From the NCBI GenBank assembly GCA_011050655.1, contig DRFG01000193.1, positions 1 to 52,974 on the forward strand: a stretch of 52,974 nt of DNA. The letters are read 5' to 3'. The notes beneath the pieces were generated by a model. It did no database searches and was not told the DNA's origin. It worked only from the letters and a program-made list of their open reading frames with translations. The position numbers were made by a program, and so were the translations under genes. The stretch comes from Roseobacter sp. (GTDB lineage Bacteria; Pseudomonadota; Alphaproteobacteria; Rhodobacterales; Rhodobacteraceae). Shown here piece by piece: positions 20,167-29,873 of the stretch; positions within the stretch are counted from its first letter, which is position 1; each line of letters begins with the position of its first letter.

Positions 20167-21426
20167 TCACTGAAACACCGCACCCGTGGTGTTGAGGCTA
20201 TCAGAACCTTCAATCGCTACGTTTTCGAGTTTCAAGGTTGCCACCACGCGTTCAATTGTCTTGGTCTGCCCGATCAATGCGTTGACCCCACCCATTATCA
20301 GCGTTTCGCCGCCTTTGTTGCCGCGTGCCAGCATCTGGTCATAGGCCATGCCCGATTCCGCAGCAGTTTTTATCTGGCCTAGGTTTCGCATCGTGTCGGA
20401 TAGTTTCATCTGCATTTCGATGTCCAGATCGGCATTTTCCGCTGCAACCAAGTCTGACAGGGACGGCCCGGTAATTAATGTGCCATCCGCGCGGGAATAT
20501 GTGCCCAAATAGATGTTCTGTATGCCAAGCCCATCATAATAGTGACTATTATGAGTGTTGTCTGAAAAGCAATCTTCTTCCTCTTCGGGGTCGTTAAGCA
20601 TCAGCCCAAGCCGCATCCGTTCACCCGCCAATTCGCCATAGGACAAGGAGCCCATGCCGGTTAGCATCGCTGAAATTGCCGCATCTTCGTTTGCAAAGAG
20701 ATTGCTGCGGGCTGCGCCCTGCGCGCCCCATTGTGCAACCATGTATTCTAGGTCGGCGACCAGAAGATCGGTCGCTGCCTTCAAGTAATCGCCGCGGCGA
20801 TCACAGTTCTGATTGGTGCATGCATCGGCTTGTGCGTAGTCTGTCCAAGGGCGCGAACCTGCACCTGATTTAGTGCCGTTCAGATCTTGCCCCCAAAGTA
20901 GGAATTCTATTGCGTGATACCCCGACGCGACGTTGGCTTCGTTGCCGTCTGCTTCGTGCAGGGTTTCGCGGATCAGAGTTGGCGTTATATTTGTTGCATC
21001 AACTTGGGTGCCCGACAGGGTGAAGATAGGGTTGGCGACCACATTAAGCGCTGCAAAAACGTTTTCGTCCGATGCGCCTCCATAGCTCGCATCGACATAG
21101 TCAATCAGGCCCTCATCCAGCGGCCAGCTGTTCAGACCACCTTCCCAATCATCGACGATGGGATTGCCAAAGCGAAACACCTCAGATTGTTGATAGGGAA
21201 TACGAGCCGCACGCCATGCCTTGCGCGCGGTATCCAGGTTTCCGGGTGAGGGCTGTGCAATCAGCGCAACAACTGCGGCCTGTAACCTTTGCGCGGTTAG
21301 CAGGCTGTCACCATAGATCGCCTCTGCGATATCTGCATAGGTATCTATAACGTTGGCTTTTTCCACGGCCAGCGCAGGTGACGCGAGGGTCAGGGCCAAT
21401 ACTGAAGAGAACAGGAAGCGGGCCAT
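20167..21426 (-). CDS. Imelysin family protein (IrpA-like)
   Basis: 419 aa; RKAWRAARIPYQQSEVFRFGNP...ASGYHAIEFLLWGQDLNG (GYHAIEFLLWG imelysin motif). Confidence 0.9.
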   Translation of the reverse strand: MARFLFSSVLALTLASPALAVEKANVIDTYADIAEAIYGDSLLTAQRLQAAVVALIAQPSPGNLDTARKAWRAARIPYQQSEVFRFGNPIVDDWEGGLNSWPLDEGLIDYVDASYGGASDENVFAALNVVANPIFTLSGTQVDATNITPTLIRETLHEADGNEANVASGYHAIEFLLWGQDLNGTKSGAGSRPWTDYAQADACTNQNCDRRGDYLKAATDLLVADLEYMVAQWGAQGAARSNLFANEDAAISAMLTGMGSLSYGELAGERMRLGLMLNDPEEEEDCFSDNTHNSHYYDGLGIQNIYLGTYSRADGTLITGPSLSDLVAAENADLDIEMQMKLSDTMRNLGQIKTAAESGMAYDQMLARGNKGGETLIMGGVNALIGQTKTIERVVATLKLENVAIEGSDSLNTTGAVFQ

Positions 21427-21645
21427 AACAAGGTTCCTCTAGGTGGGTTGGCTAAACTGGTATCGTTGTGCATGAGCCGCGTGGCTGAAAACAAGTGTTA
21501 AACTTTGGGGAGTGTTTGACGAGATTACGAGTTGCCGTCAACCCGACAATTTTAGTCGGAATAAAGATTAGGCAACAATCGTCTTAGGGGGATTGAGCGA
21601 GGGCTGTGTCAAAAGCAGCCGGAGGCTTGCAGTTCATGGTGATGG

Positions 21646-22923
21646 TTAAAGAAGTTTGGACCCAAGAGAGATTGTCGGGGAGGATGCATTAAGCTGTTCC
21701 ATTGCGAAGCCGGCGGCTGCCTTATAGCGTGCCATGAATGCAGCGCGTTCCGGTTCGGTGACCACGTCGTCGATGTTGTTGAACTTCCCACCGCATCTGT
21801 CGTTGACCATGTTAAGCAACCCGAACGGCCCGGCCTCGCGATTTCGCAAAATAAGCTGCGATATGGGCGCGCAAAGCTGCGTGTCGTATGCCGCAAGAGC
21901 GCTAGATGTAACGCCGTGGGCTAATATGCAAGCGCCGATGGTGCGGGCATCCATGATTGCCTGACTGGCCCCGTTCGACCCTGTCGGATACATTGCATGA
22001 GCGGCATCGCCCATCAGAGCGACTGGCCCATCGACCCAGGTATCGACGGGGTCACGGTCGATCATCGGATTTTCGTAAATGACATCGGCAACGCCCAAAA
22101 GTGCAGGGACGTCCAACCAGTCATACGTCCAGCCATCAAAGTGATGGATAAAATCAGACAGTTTGGCGGGTTCGTACCACCCAGTTTTGCGTTTCTTCGG
22201 ATCATCATATGTTACTTCTGCGATCCAGTTGATATCTGCATAGCCCTCCGCATCGGGTTGCGAAATCGGATAGATGACCAAGCGTTGGCGATGTGTGCCC
22301 AAACCAATGAAGGACGAACCGCCTCTGAACGGCTTTGCTCTCGAGGTGCCTCTCCACATCATGACACCGCCCCAGCGGATCGGAGGTTGAGTAGGGTGCA
22401 TTTGGGCCCTTACGGCAGAGTGAATACCATCAGCACCAATAAGCAACGTACCTGTATGTAACTCTTCGCCTCCATCGGCATAGGATACTTTTGCGCTGAC
22501 AGTTCCGTCCCGGTCGATAATGTAACCTGTCACCTTTGCACCCAATTGCACGGCTTCGGGGCCAGCGCATTCTGTCAGCTTTCGGTATAACATCATGTGC
22601 AGCTTGCCACGGTGCGCAGCATACTGAGGCCACAAATAGCCGGCTTCGGTCCCCCTCGGTTCGGCGTATATTTCCTGTCCCTCTTGCCCGACCAAAACCC
22701 ATTCACGGGCTGGCAGGCCGACCGCATCCATATCGGCCTCGGTGATGCCCAAATCATACAGCTCGCGGATCGCGTTAGGCTGAATGTTGATACCTACCCC
22801 TAGCGGTTTCAGCGTGCGCACCGATTCAAATACCGTGCACGGTACCCCGAGTTGATGAAGCGTCAGCGCCAAGGCGAGCCCACCGATCCCAGCACCGGCA
22901 ATGATGATATGAGGGTTGGGCAT
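21646..22923 (-). CDS. FAD-dependent monooxygenase, PhzS/salicylate-hydroxylase-like
   Basis: GAGIGGLALALTLHQLG, PLGVGINIQPNAIREL, IGADGIHSAVRAQMHP, LMGDAAHAMYPTGSNGASQAIMDA. Confidence 0.85.
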   Translation of the reverse strand: MPNPHIIIAGAGIGGLALALTLHQLGVPCTVFESVRTLKPLGVGINIQPNAIRELYDLGITEADMDAVGLPAREWVLVGQEGQEIYAEPRGTEAGYLWPQYAAHRGKLHMMLYRKLTECAGPEAVQLGAKVTGYIIDRDGTVSAKVSYADGGEELHTGTLLIGADGIHSAVRAQMHPTQPPIRWGGVMMWRGTSRAKPFRGGSSFIGLGTHRQRLVIYPISQPDAEGYADINWIAEVTYDDPKKRKTGWYEPAKLSDFIHHFDGWTYDWLDVPALLGVADVIYENPMIDRDPVDTWVDGPVALMGDAAHAMYPTGSNGASQAIMDARTIGACILAHGVTSSALAAYDTQLCAPISQLILRNREAGPFGLLNMVNDRCGGKFNNIDDVVTEPERAAFMARYKAAAGFAMEQLNASSPTISLGSKLL

Positions 22924-23007
22924 CGATGCTCCCATTTCCGTTAGCATGTCTTAATCTGTATCAGTTCAACGACCTAGATCAATCGCCAGGATGATTTATG
23001 CCCGCCA

Positions 23008-23481
23008 TCATCGTGGGTCCACAGGGGCCGATTTTTCCAGGATTCTTAAGGTCATCGTGACAAATCGTTTCCGTTCATCGTCGGCCAACCCCAACAAGAT
23101 ATCTGCCTGAAGTTCCTCTACGAGGGGTATGGCCAGATCGAGGGTCGCGTTACCGTCTTCCGTCAACCAAAGCTGCCGGGCGCGACGGTCGTCCTTGTTG
23201 ACTTCGCGGCGGACCCAGCCTTTTTTCACTAGCCGGTCGACAACTCCGCCGATGGTGGCGCGATCGAACGCAATAACCTGCGCCACCGTGGCCTGATCAA
23301 CACCCGGCATACTGCGTAAAGTATGTAGGGTTGCAAACTGGACCGAGGTTATGTCGAGCCCCGTGACTTTGATCTTTTCAGCAAAGGTCGCGTTCGAAAG
23401 TTGATGCAAACGCCGGATCAAATGTCCGGGCATATCAGTTAAGTTCATTAGTCGCCCCGTATTGGTAGAGGTAAATAGCAT
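23008..23481 (-). CDS. MarR family transcriptional regulator
   Basis: 157 aa; VAQVIAFDRATIGGVVDRLVKKGWVRREVNKDDRRARQLWLTEDG. Confidence 0.9.
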   Translation of the reverse strand: MLFTSTNTGRLMNLTDMPGHLIRRLHQLSNATFAEKIKVTGLDITSVQFATLHTLRSMPGVDQATVAQVIAFDRATIGGVVDRLVKKGWVRREVNKDDRRARQLWLTEDGNATLDLAIPLVEELQADILLGLADDERKRFVTMTLRILEKSAPVDPR

Positions 23482-23507
23482 GTTGACGCCATCAATGAAA
23501 TGCTTAC

Positions 23508-23535
23508 CTTTATAATAAGTATACTTATTATAAAG
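23508..23535. promoter_or_regulatory. Perfect 28-bp palindrome, probable MarR operator
   Basis: CTTTATAATAAGTATACTTATTATAAAG in the divergent intergenic region between marR and the monooxygenase. Confidence 0.78.
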
Positions 23536-23555
23536 TGTCCGTTCTGGGGGATGTT

Positions 23556-25463
23556 ATGCAATATTATTTGAATGGCTTTACACCGCGAAACCCGAACTTA
23601 GCAAAGAGCCCCACGTTAACTCACCGGCCTGAGCTGCCGACCCACGTAGATGTTTTGATCATCGGATCTGGGCCGGCCGGTCTAACTATTGGCGCACAAC
23701 TGTCTGCTTTTAGCGAAATATCTACCGTAATAATTGACCAGAAAAACGGCCCGTTGCAGGTGGGGCAGGCCGATGGAATCGCGTGCCGGTCTGTCGAAAT
23801 GTTTGTAGCGTTTGGTTTTTCGGAACGGGTTTTGAAAGAAGCATATTGGGTCAATGAAGTATCGTTCTGGAAGCCTGACGACGCGGCGCAAGGTCATATT
23901 GTTAGAAGTGGCAGGATTTTGGATGTGGAGGATGGGTTGTCTGAAATGCCGCATGTCATCTTGAGCCAAGCAAGAATACACGATTTCTTTCTGGAACATA
24001 TGCGCAACGGGCCTCTCAGTCTTGAGCCGCATTACAATAGTAGGCTCGTCAATCTGGCCCGTGACGACAGCGCCGACTATCCTCTGAGGGTGATGGTTGA
24101 GTGTAGATCTTCCGATGGCGTCGGCACTGATCTCAAGACAATTCGGGCGCGTTATGTGGTGGGGTGCGATGGTGCTCGAAGTACCGTGCGCAAGGCGATT
24201 GGTCGCCGCCTTAAAGGGGATACTGCCAATCAGGCATGGGGGGTAATGGATGTACTGGCAAATACGGATTTCCCTGATATCCGGTTAAAATCGGTGATCC
24301 ATTCGGCCAAGGAAGGATCGATGCTAATTATCCCACGCGAGGGCGGATATTTGGTTCGGATGTATATAGAATTGGATAAACTGGACCCGGGTGAACGAAT
24401 TGGGAACAAACACCTGACACAGGATAGGTTGATTGCCGCGGCGCGGCGGATCATGGCACCTTACACATTGAGTGTGAAAGAAGTGTCTTGGTGGTCAGTG
24501 TACGAAATTGGTCAGCGGCTATGTGACCGGTTTGACGATAGTAAACCCGGTGCCAAGAACCATGGGACAGAAGATGCCGAGCAAGATGCCCGGATCTTTA
24601 TTGCGGGTGATGCCGGACACACGCACAGCCCAAAAGCTGGCCAAGGCATGAACGTATCTATGGGTGACGGGTTCAATCTGGGGTGGAAGCTCGCCGCAGT
24701 GTTGCGAGGGCAGGCGAAGCCATCAATACTTGCCACCTATTCGCACGAACGTCAGGCATTGGCACAGGAGTTAATCGATTTTGACCGTGATTTTGCCAAG
24801 ATGTTCAGTGCCCGCCCCAAAACCCAAGAAAATACAGATGATAATTCTGTCGATCCGGCGGTTTTTCAGCAGTATTTTCAAAAGCAGGGGCGGTTTACAG
24901 CCGGGGTTTCGGTGCGGTATCCGCCTTCGACCCTAACAGGCGATGGCAAACATCAAAAGCTTGCCGAAGGTTTAACCGTGGGAATGCGGTTTCACTCTGC
25001 GCCGGTTATCCGTGTTGCAGATGCAAGACGGCTTCACCTTGGGCATCAGTTCCTTGCGGACGGCAGGTGGCGGTTACTGTTGTTTGCCGGAAGGGCTGCG
25101 GATTTAGGGGCATTGTGCGAATACCTGACTATCCATCTGTTGCGGCGTTTTACTCCAACAGGGGCAGATATCGACGCAGTGATCGATATGCGGGCGATTT
25201 TGCAGGGTTCTTATCGAAGCATTAGTCTAGCCCACCTGCCACCGTCGCTTTTGCCGCAGAAAGGGCGTTATGGATTGAAAGATTATGAGAAAGTCTTTTG
25301 CGCTGATCCCAACGCCGACATTTTTTCGTTGCGCCAGATTGATCGCGAAAAAGGCTGCCTGGTAATAGTGCGTCCTGATCAATATGTGGCGCAGGTGCTT
25401 CCTATAGACACGCCCGATGTCGCAGTAGCATATTTTAATGATACTTTAACGGTACCCCAATAA
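23556..25463 (+). CDS. FAD-binding aromatic monooxygenase (3-hydroxybenzoate 4-monooxygenase/phenol 2-monooxygenase-like)
   Basis: MQYYLNGFTPRNPNL start; GSGPAGLTIGAQLS, GCDGARSTVRKAIG, FIAGDAGHTHSPKAGQGMNVSMGDGFNLGWKLA, thioredoxin-like C-terminal domain. Confidence 0.87.
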   Translation: MQYYLNGFTPRNPNLAKSPTLTHRPELPTHVDVLIIGSGPAGLTIGAQLSAFSEISTVIIDQKNGPLQVGQADGIACRSVEMFVAFGFSERVLKEAYWVNEVSFWKPDDAAQGHIVRSGRILDVEDGLSEMPHVILSQARIHDFFLEHMRNGPLSLEPHYNSRLVNLARDDSADYPLRVMVECRSSDGVGTDLKTIRARYVVGCDGARSTVRKAIGRRLKGDTANQAWGVMDVLANTDFPDIRLKSVIHSAKEGSMLIIPREGGYLVRMYIELDKLDPGERIGNKHLTQDRLIAAARRIMAPYTLSVKEVSWWSVYEIGQRLCDRFDDSKPGAKNHGTEDAEQDARIFIAGDAGHTHSPKAGQGMNVSMGDGFNLGWKLAAVLRGQAKPSILATYSHERQALAQELIDFDRDFAKMFSARPKTQENTDDNSVDPAVFQQYFQKQGRFTAGVSVRYPPSTLTGDGKHQKLAEGLTVGMRFHSAPVIRVADARRLHLGHQFLADGRWRLLLFAGRAADLGALCEYLTIHLLRRFTPTGADIDAVIDMRAILQGSYRSISLAHLPPSLLPQKGRYGLKDYEKVFCADPNADIFSLRQIDREKGCLVIVRPDQYVAQVLPIDTPDVAVAYFNDTLTVPQ

Positions 25464-25508
25464 GTTCTGGTTTATAGATATTGGCTGGTGTGATATTTCC
25501 AGCAGGGG

Positions 25509-25727
25509 TCACCGGTGTTTACGTTTCTTGACCTCTCGCAAAATAGCTTCTGCCAATACCGCTATGCATAACAGGGTTAACAGCAGCCCGGCGATAGCGG
25601 CATCAACCCACCCCTGTTGCATAATCGCAGCCACCAGTACGACACTGAAAAGAGTGGCGAGTGTCAGCCTAAGATCCGCAACGAACATCTTTCCGAGTTC
25701 CTTGAGAACGTCCCCAATGATATTCAT
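25509..25727 (-). CDS. Small membrane protein of unknown function
   Basis: 72 aa with two hydrophobic segments; 4-bp overlap with the upstream gene. Confidence 0.55.
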   Translation of the reverse strand: MNIIGDVLKELGKMFVADLRLTLATLFSVVLVAAIMQQGWVDAAIAGLLLTLLCIAVLAEAILREVKKRKHR

Positions 25728-26476
25728 GCCGCAACCTTTCTGAATTTGCTACTGGCGATACGAACAAGCAGCATTCCTACCAACAAAAAGACTGCCGACA
25801 GCACAATGAGCATCAGGTCTGCCCCCGGCCATTCTACCCCCAATCCTTCGCCGGCCCAGAAAACCCCAAAGGAAGACAGCATAACGCCCACGCCAAACTT
25901 CAACGTATTTTCGGGCACTCGGGCCAAAGGTTTGTGAATAACCGCGCCAACACCCAAGACCAGAAGGCAGGCGGCGAGCGCCCCCAGCGACGCTTCCCAC
26001 AGGAGCCCCTTACCTGCGCCGATCGCGATTACGATGAACACCACCTCGAGCCCTTCTAGCAGCACGGCCTTAAACGCAGCGATACCTGCTATCCATTGTA
26101 ACGTGTTTGGTGCGCCGGACTGTGATTGCAGCCCGGCGGTTTCTTTTGTAAAAGCAGCGGTTTCGTCATGCATTGGCAATACGCCGGCTGAACGCAACAC
26201 GGCCTTGCGTAACCAGCCCATGCCGAAGATAAGCAAAAGGACACCGACGAAAAGCTGTAGATAGCGGATAGGTATGTATTGCAGTGTAGGTCCAAGGATG
26301 AGAACCACGAGACCTAATAATCCAAGTGCAGCGGCGGTGCCCGCTATGGCCGGCTTCCAGCCACGGGTCGTGCCCACGGCCAATACAATTGTAAATGCTT
26401 CTACGACTTCTACGATCGACGCTAGAAATGTCGCGGTAATGGCTGGAAACATTATGGTCCAAAATTCAGGTGGCAT
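25724..26476 (-). CDS. COG4280-like predicted membrane protein
   Basis: 250 aa multi-TM; ITATFLASIVEVVEAFTIVLAVGTTRGWKPAIAGTAAALG ... AGIAAFKAVLLEGLEVVFIVIAIGAG. Confidence 0.72.
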   Translation of the reverse strand: MPPEFWTIMFPAITATFLASIVEVVEAFTIVLAVGTTRGWKPAIAGTAAALGLLGLVVLILGPTLQYIPIRYLQLFVGVLLLIFGMGWLRKAVLRSAGVLPMHDETAAFTKETAGLQSQSGAPNTLQWIAGIAAFKAVLLEGLEVVFIVIAIGAGKGLLWEASLGALAACLLVLGVGAVIHKPLARVPENTLKFGVGVMLSSFGVFWAGEGLGVEWPGADLMLIVLSAVFLLVGMLLVRIASSKFRKVAA

Positions 26477-26517
26477 TATCTCATTCCCATTAAGTCGTAA
26501 ATACTACTTTGATGTAG

Positions 26518-26534
26518 CAATGATTACATCATTG
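26518..26534. promoter_or_regulatory. Inverted repeat in divergent region, possible RpiR operator
   Basis: CAATGAT-TAC-ATCATTG. Confidence 0.45.
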
Positions 26535-26551
26535 TAAGTCGCAAAAGCAAC

Positions 26552-27436
26552 ATGTATGTTGTAGCTATGAGTGAAATGTCGTTTTCCCAGCGAATGGCTG
26601 CCTATGATCGAACGCTCACACCAGCAGAGCGGCGGGTGATAGAGTATCTTGCCCGCAATCGCGAGATGGCTCTCTTGGCCTCGGCGGCTGATATGGCCCA
26701 ACAGATCGGCACCAGCGATGCGACGGTCATTCGCACCGCGCGCAAGCTTGGGTTTTCGGGTCTCGAAGAAATGCGTCGCGGTCTTGCTGGTGATCTCAGG
26801 CGGGATCTCACCTTGTCTGAACGCATCGAAAACGATTTACGGCAGACCGGAGGCGGCGTTTCGAATGCCGTCACACAAACCGTTGAAACCTTGCTGGCCA
26901 CGCTGGACGCGATGTTGGCGATCCCGTCAGATGATCTTGAACGTGCTGTAGACATTTTAGCTTTGGCACAGCGCGTGCATATCTTTGGGATAGGGCCTTC
27001 GGGGCATCTTGCCAGCTATTTCGCCGCACAGATGACCCGCTTGGGCGGGGACGCGCGTCCTCTTCGCCAAACCGGTCTTCAGTTGGCCGACGATTTGATC
27101 GGGGTGCATGAAGGCGATTCAATTCTAGCTTTGGCATATGACCGCCCTTACCGTGAAATAACCGCGTTGATTGATCACGCCCTTACCCTTGAAGTGCCGG
27201 TAATACTCGTCACGTCGCCCGGACCGATCTTGCCAGACTATCGCGCGGATATTGTGCTGCGTGTCGCGCGGGGGCGTGCCGATGGGTTTGGGTTACACGC
27301 AGGCACGCTTGCACTTCTCGAAGCACTTTTAACGGCGTTTGCATCCGTTCATCCAAACAAAGCTCGCGAAACCTTGGACGCTCTTAATGCTGCAAGAAAG
27401 GCAATATCGGGTGACGGTTTGGGACTAAAAACTTAG
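26552..27436 (+). CDS. MurR/RpiR family transcriptional regulator
   Basis: HTH_6-like ASAADMAQQIGTSDATVIRTARKLGFSGLEEMRRGL plus SIS domain VHIFGIGPSGHLASYFAAQMTRLG. Confidence 0.9.
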   Translation: MYVVAMSEMSFSQRMAAYDRTLTPAERRVIEYLARNREMALLASAADMAQQIGTSDATVIRTARKLGFSGLEEMRRGLAGDLRRDLTLSERIENDLRQTGGGVSNAVTQTVETLLATLDAMLAIPSDDLERAVDILALAQRVHIFGIGPSGHLASYFAAQMTRLGGDARPLRQTGLQLADDLIGVHEGDSILALAYDRPYREITALIDHALTLEVPVILVTSPGPILPDYRADIVLRVARGRADGFGLHAGTLALLEALLTAFASVHPNKARETLDALNAARKAISGDGLGLKT

Positions 27437-27672
27437 CAGGACGTAGCTGACATAAGTCAGTTCGGTCGAGCCTTCAAGAGGAATAATATTGCCATTTTAG
27501 AAAATGGAACGTAAGATTTTTTTATATTAACGTTTAATATCAACTAGATAAAACAATTTTATTTTGCACTTTGAATCGACGCAATTTAGTCAAAATTAAA
27601 TTCAATAGTCATAACCCACAGTGTGTTGCGCACCTTCGACGCTACATTTCAGCTACGGGTTATTTACTTATT

Positions 27673-28566
27673 ATGTTTAAAACGGATTTTATTTATTTGC
27701 CCGTAGTCCCGATTTGCAACCGCTGTTGTCGGTGCAAACTGATTTCGTCGGTTTTAAAGACGTTCCAATCGGCTATTCTAGCAACTTTCCTGCTGGGGTC
27801 ATCAGGGGCGGCCTACGCTGAGCAGATAACCGTTGGCGGTACAGGCTCTGCTCTCGGAGTAATGCGGGTATTGATGGCCGAATTCGAACGCACCCATCCC
27901 GAAATTGATGGAACCGTGCTTCCCAGCTTAGGAAGCGGGGGAGGCGTAAAAGCGTTACTTGCGCGTAAGATCGATATCGCTGTCACGGCGCGACCACTTA
28001 AGGAAAAAGAAAATAACGGTGAGCTATCATTGTCTTATTATGGTCGGTCTCCGCTTGCCTTAGTCACATTTGACGATGTGGGCACTAGCGACCTGACACG
28101 TCAAAATATACTGTCAATTTTTGCGGGTGAGACCACCCATTGGCCCACCGGAAAAGCTATACGTATGGTATTAAGGGTAAGCTCTGAAACTGACAGTAAA
28201 CTGCTTTTCACCTTGGCTGACGGACTGCACGAGGCGTACGAAATGCAACGTTTCAACGCCGGTATACCGACTGCGGTGACAGATCAGGAAAATGTGGAAT
28301 TGCTCTCGATGCTGGACGGGTCGTTTGGCTCGATCACCCTATCACAGATACGAAGTGAAAAACTTCATGCGCATATTTTTTCGCTAGACGGTATCGAAGC
28401 ATCAGTGGCTAATATTAAAGACGGCCGCTATCCGCTGTGGAAATCCTACTGGATTGTCACCCAAAATGACATGTCCCCGTCCGTTTCGAGCTTTTTAGAA
28501 TTCGTTCGGTCGCGGCGTGGCCAGGAAATTCTGCTCGCAACCGGTCATGACGTTGCGCAACCATGA
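27673..28566 (+). CDS. PstS-like periplasmic substrate-binding protein
   Basis: Signal peptide-like LKTFQSAILATFLLGSSGAAYA; ITVGGTGSALGVMRVLMAEFERTHPEI...LGSGGGVKALLARKIDIAVTARPL; start uncertain. Confidence 0.72.
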   Translation: MFKTDFIYLPVVPICNRCCRCKLISSVLKTFQSAILATFLLGSSGAAYAEQITVGGTGSALGVMRVLMAEFERTHPEIDGTVLPSLGSGGGVKALLARKIDIAVTARPLKEKENNGELSLSYYGRSPLALVTFDDVGTSDLTRQNILSIFAGETTHWPTGKAIRMVLRVSSETDSKLLFTLADGLHEAYEMQRFNAGIPTAVTDQENVELLSMLDGSFGSITLSQIRSEKLHAHIFSLDGIEASVANIKDGRYPLWKSYWIVTQNDMSPSVSSFLEFVRSRRGQEILLATGHDVAQP

Positions 28567-29873
28567 ATGCGCGTAGAACGAAACCTCGTGTGCGGATAGC
28601 GTTAAACTTCTATTTGATGACACTTGCCAGTGTGATCTCCATTGCGGTTTTCGTAGCCTGTGTTTTCCAGACATTCGTGATGGGTCGTGCCTACCAGATG
28701 ACCTTGACCCAAGGGGTTGCTAACTCATTCGCGTCAAAAATCAGCGAACTGGCATATGCAGATGATGTCATGTGGAGCTTTCAAGAAGAGCGGATTGCTG
28801 CGTTGTTCGAACATGTGAAGGGTGAATCAAGCACTAGCGGTAACGAATGGTCAGTATCGGTTGAAACTGACGACGGGACATCCGTGTTTCAGGGGCACGC
28901 TGAACCCGCGTTCCTGCAAACGTCGACGCATAGTGATATAAGGGTAGGGTCGGAATTGATCGGTCATGTTTACCTGACCAATGAGGATTACCAACTCGCG
29001 GCCAGTTTGATGCAGCAGGGCAGTATCGCCCTGACGATATCATTGAGTATTTTCATACTTTTGCTGACGATCCCGTTTCGTGCGTTGCGTAAACGGGATT
29101 TAGATTTACAGGTGGCATTGCGGGAAGCCCAAGAAGGCAACCGCAGTAAAAGAGAATTTATCTCCACGGTCAGTCACGAGTTGCGTACCCCTCTCACGTC
29201 GATCAAGGGGTCGCTGGATTTGCTTGGGTCTGGTTTGATCGGCGAATTTGGTCCTCTTGCAAAGCGGTCCATTGATATCGCGGTAAGGAATTCCACGTTG
29301 CTAGGAATGTTGGTGAACGACATTTTGGATTACGAAAAGCTCGACGCAGGTAAGATGGCGATTGAGCCGATACTTGATGATATTGTCAGTGTTGTCGGCA
29401 ATGCCGTAGAGGTTTTCGGAACTTACGGAGCCGCGCGTCAGATCAAGGTCGTTAGTATTGGCAACAACGGGCCAATCTTAAGCCTGATCGACACTAAGCG
29501 TATCACCCAAGTCTTAGGCAACTTGATATCAAACGCCGTGAAATTTTCACCCCCGAACGAAGTGGTCGCAGTGTCGGTTTCTGAAGTGGATGGATGGGTC
29601 CGAGTTGCGGTAAAAGATAATGGATGTGGCGTGCCGGAAAAGGATCGAAAAATCATTTTCGAAGCGTTTTCCCAAGGGGATTCATCTGACACTCGAAGCT
29701 ATGGCGGAACCGGCTTGGGCTTGACAATTTCCCAGGCGATTGTGGAAAAACACGGTGGGCAGATTCATCTGGCGCAGAATGATGATACCGGCAGTACGTT
29801 TTATTTCGATCTCCCCAAGGTCGACTATCTTACGGTTCCGCAGGTTCCTAACGCGGTAAAAGAGGCAGCCTGA
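28563..29873 (+). CDS. Sensor histidine kinase
   Basis: H-box FISTVSHELRTPLTSIKGSLDLL, N-box NLISNAVKFSPP, G boxes VKDNGCGVPEKDRKIIFEAF / GGTGLGLTISQAIVEKHGG; N-terminal TM segments. Confidence 0.93.
   Translation: MNARRTKPRVRIALNFYLMTLASVISIAVFVACVFQTFVMGRAYQMTLTQGVANSFASKISELAYADDVMWSFQEERIAALFEHVKGESSTSGNEWSVSVETDDGTSVFQGHAEPAFLQTSTHSDIRVGSELIGHVYLTNEDYQLAASLMQQGSIALTISLSIFILLLTIPFRALRKRDLDLQVALREAQEGNRSKREFISTVSHELRTPLTSIKGSLDLLGSGLIGEFGPLAKRSIDIAVRNSTLLGMLVNDILDYEKLDAGKMAIEPILDDIVSVVGNAVEVFGTYGAARQIKVVSIGNNGPILSLIDTKRITQVLGNLISNAVKFSPPNEVVAVSVSEVDGWVRVAVKDNGCGVPEKDRKIIFEAFSQGDSSDTRSYGGTGLGLTISQAIVEKHGGQIHLAQNDDTGSTFYFDLPKVDYLTVPQVPNAVKEAA

Noticed and set aside
21541-21580. Iron-responsive box upstream of imelysin (TTTAGTCGGAATAAA)
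   Set aside because: Weak symmetry and no confident match to a known Fur, RirA or Irr motif from memory
21646-22923. Phenazine (pyocyanin) biosynthesis locus
   Set aside because: Only a PhzS-like oxygenase is present; no phzA-G or phzM-like genes are seen
27673-28566. Complete phosphate (Pst) uptake system
   Set aside because: Only a PstS-like protein is present; there are no pstCAB or phoU genes
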